Part shown: positions 63,956 to 64,000 of the stretch, piece after piece
How the letters are laid out: each line of letters starts with the position of its first letter
Numbering within the stretch: the stretch's first letter is position 1
Assembly: GCA_949318235.1 (NCBI GenBank)
Contig: OX439137.1
Span: 3,165,537-3,229,536, forward strand
Reading direction: 5' to 3'
From: Ecdyonurus torrentis
Taxonomy: Eukaryota; Arthropoda; Insecta; Ephemeroptera; Heptageniidae
DNA length: 64,000 nucleotides
Position numbers and translations under genes: made by a program
The notes under the pieces: model-generated
The model's input: only the letters and a program-made list of their open reading frames with translations
Databases searched by the model: none
Told to the model about the DNA's origin: nothing

Positions 63956-64000
63956 ATAGATTCACAAAAAATTTCACGTTTTTTTTTTTGTGTGCTGAAA

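Overview
This window is AT-rich, repeat-saturated eukaryotic DNA from an animal nuclear genome, probably an invertebrate. The evidence is non-LTR retrotransposon 3' ends with short tandem-repeat tails, tRNA-derived SINEs with pol III A and B boxes, long poly-A/T and di- to pentanucleotide microsatellites, and dense short inverted-repeat elements (MITEs). I see no convincing host gene, exon chain, rRNA, functional tRNA or CRISPR. The only coding sequence assignable to a family is the C-terminal piece of a non-LTR reverse transcriptase (54635-55051). I could not identify the species.

Working names used below. A1/A2/A3: about 300 bp elements flanked by TATA (TATA-GGGTGTATGC... or TATA-GACCCCTTGC...). 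B: about 340 bp, TTAA-AGGAATAGACC... to ...GGTCTATGGCT-TTAA. C: about 310 bp palindromic, TTAA-AGGCRTAGAACACC. D: about 300 bp palindromic, TA-CACTCTAAAAATTGG. E: TTAA-AGCCCTTGTCAAC. F: TTAA-GGCGGGAAATCAG. G: TTAA, internal TGACCGACTGATATCTC. M: AT-rich element full of GCATAATTAT motifs. H1/H2: palindromic elements with CGGAAGCGGATGTG or GGAAACCACGTGA. J: TA-CAGTCCGYGCCACC. K, L, P-Z: smaller inverted-repeat families. SINE1: tRNA-like head TGGCCGAGTGG...GGTTCGAGCC. SINE2: a second tRNA-like SINE whose 3' end is a conserved hairpin. Strand for MITEs is only a relative orientation within the family.

Layout. 1-8.3 kb: SINE2, MITEs T, U, J, V, C, R and A3, then A1 and a GGAC microsatellite. 9-13 kb: B with P inside it, D with E inside it, and a 430 bp CCTCT/CCTTT array. 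13-23 kb: G, H, A, B, W, F, a SINE1 tail, E, C inside D, and A1 inside another inverted repeat. 23-33 kb: D, K, J, A, Q, B, SINE1, a LINE tail, and G inside H1. 33-43 kb: F2, a 207 bp foldback, an unclassified less AT-rich segment, GA and CTGT arrays, a head-to-head pair of B, SINE1 with A1 inside it, and a three-deep nest M>A2>C. 43-53 kb: G abutting F, A2, C, Q, A1, B, M and a 61 bp minisatellite. 53-64 kb: A3/B chimera, A2 split by a LINE, M split by L, D split by SINE1, a 360 bp ATTC array, a SINE1 split by two other elements, and two H2 copies.

The most unusual property is that the palindrome TGACGTCA (the CRE/ATF consensus) occurs more than 40 times, almost always inside MITEs, and in about eight families that otherwise look unrelated. 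Nested copies allow filled and empty sites to be compared within the window. They show a TATA duplication for A and a TTAA duplication for B/C/E-type elements. Several elements are half-and-half chimeras of two families.
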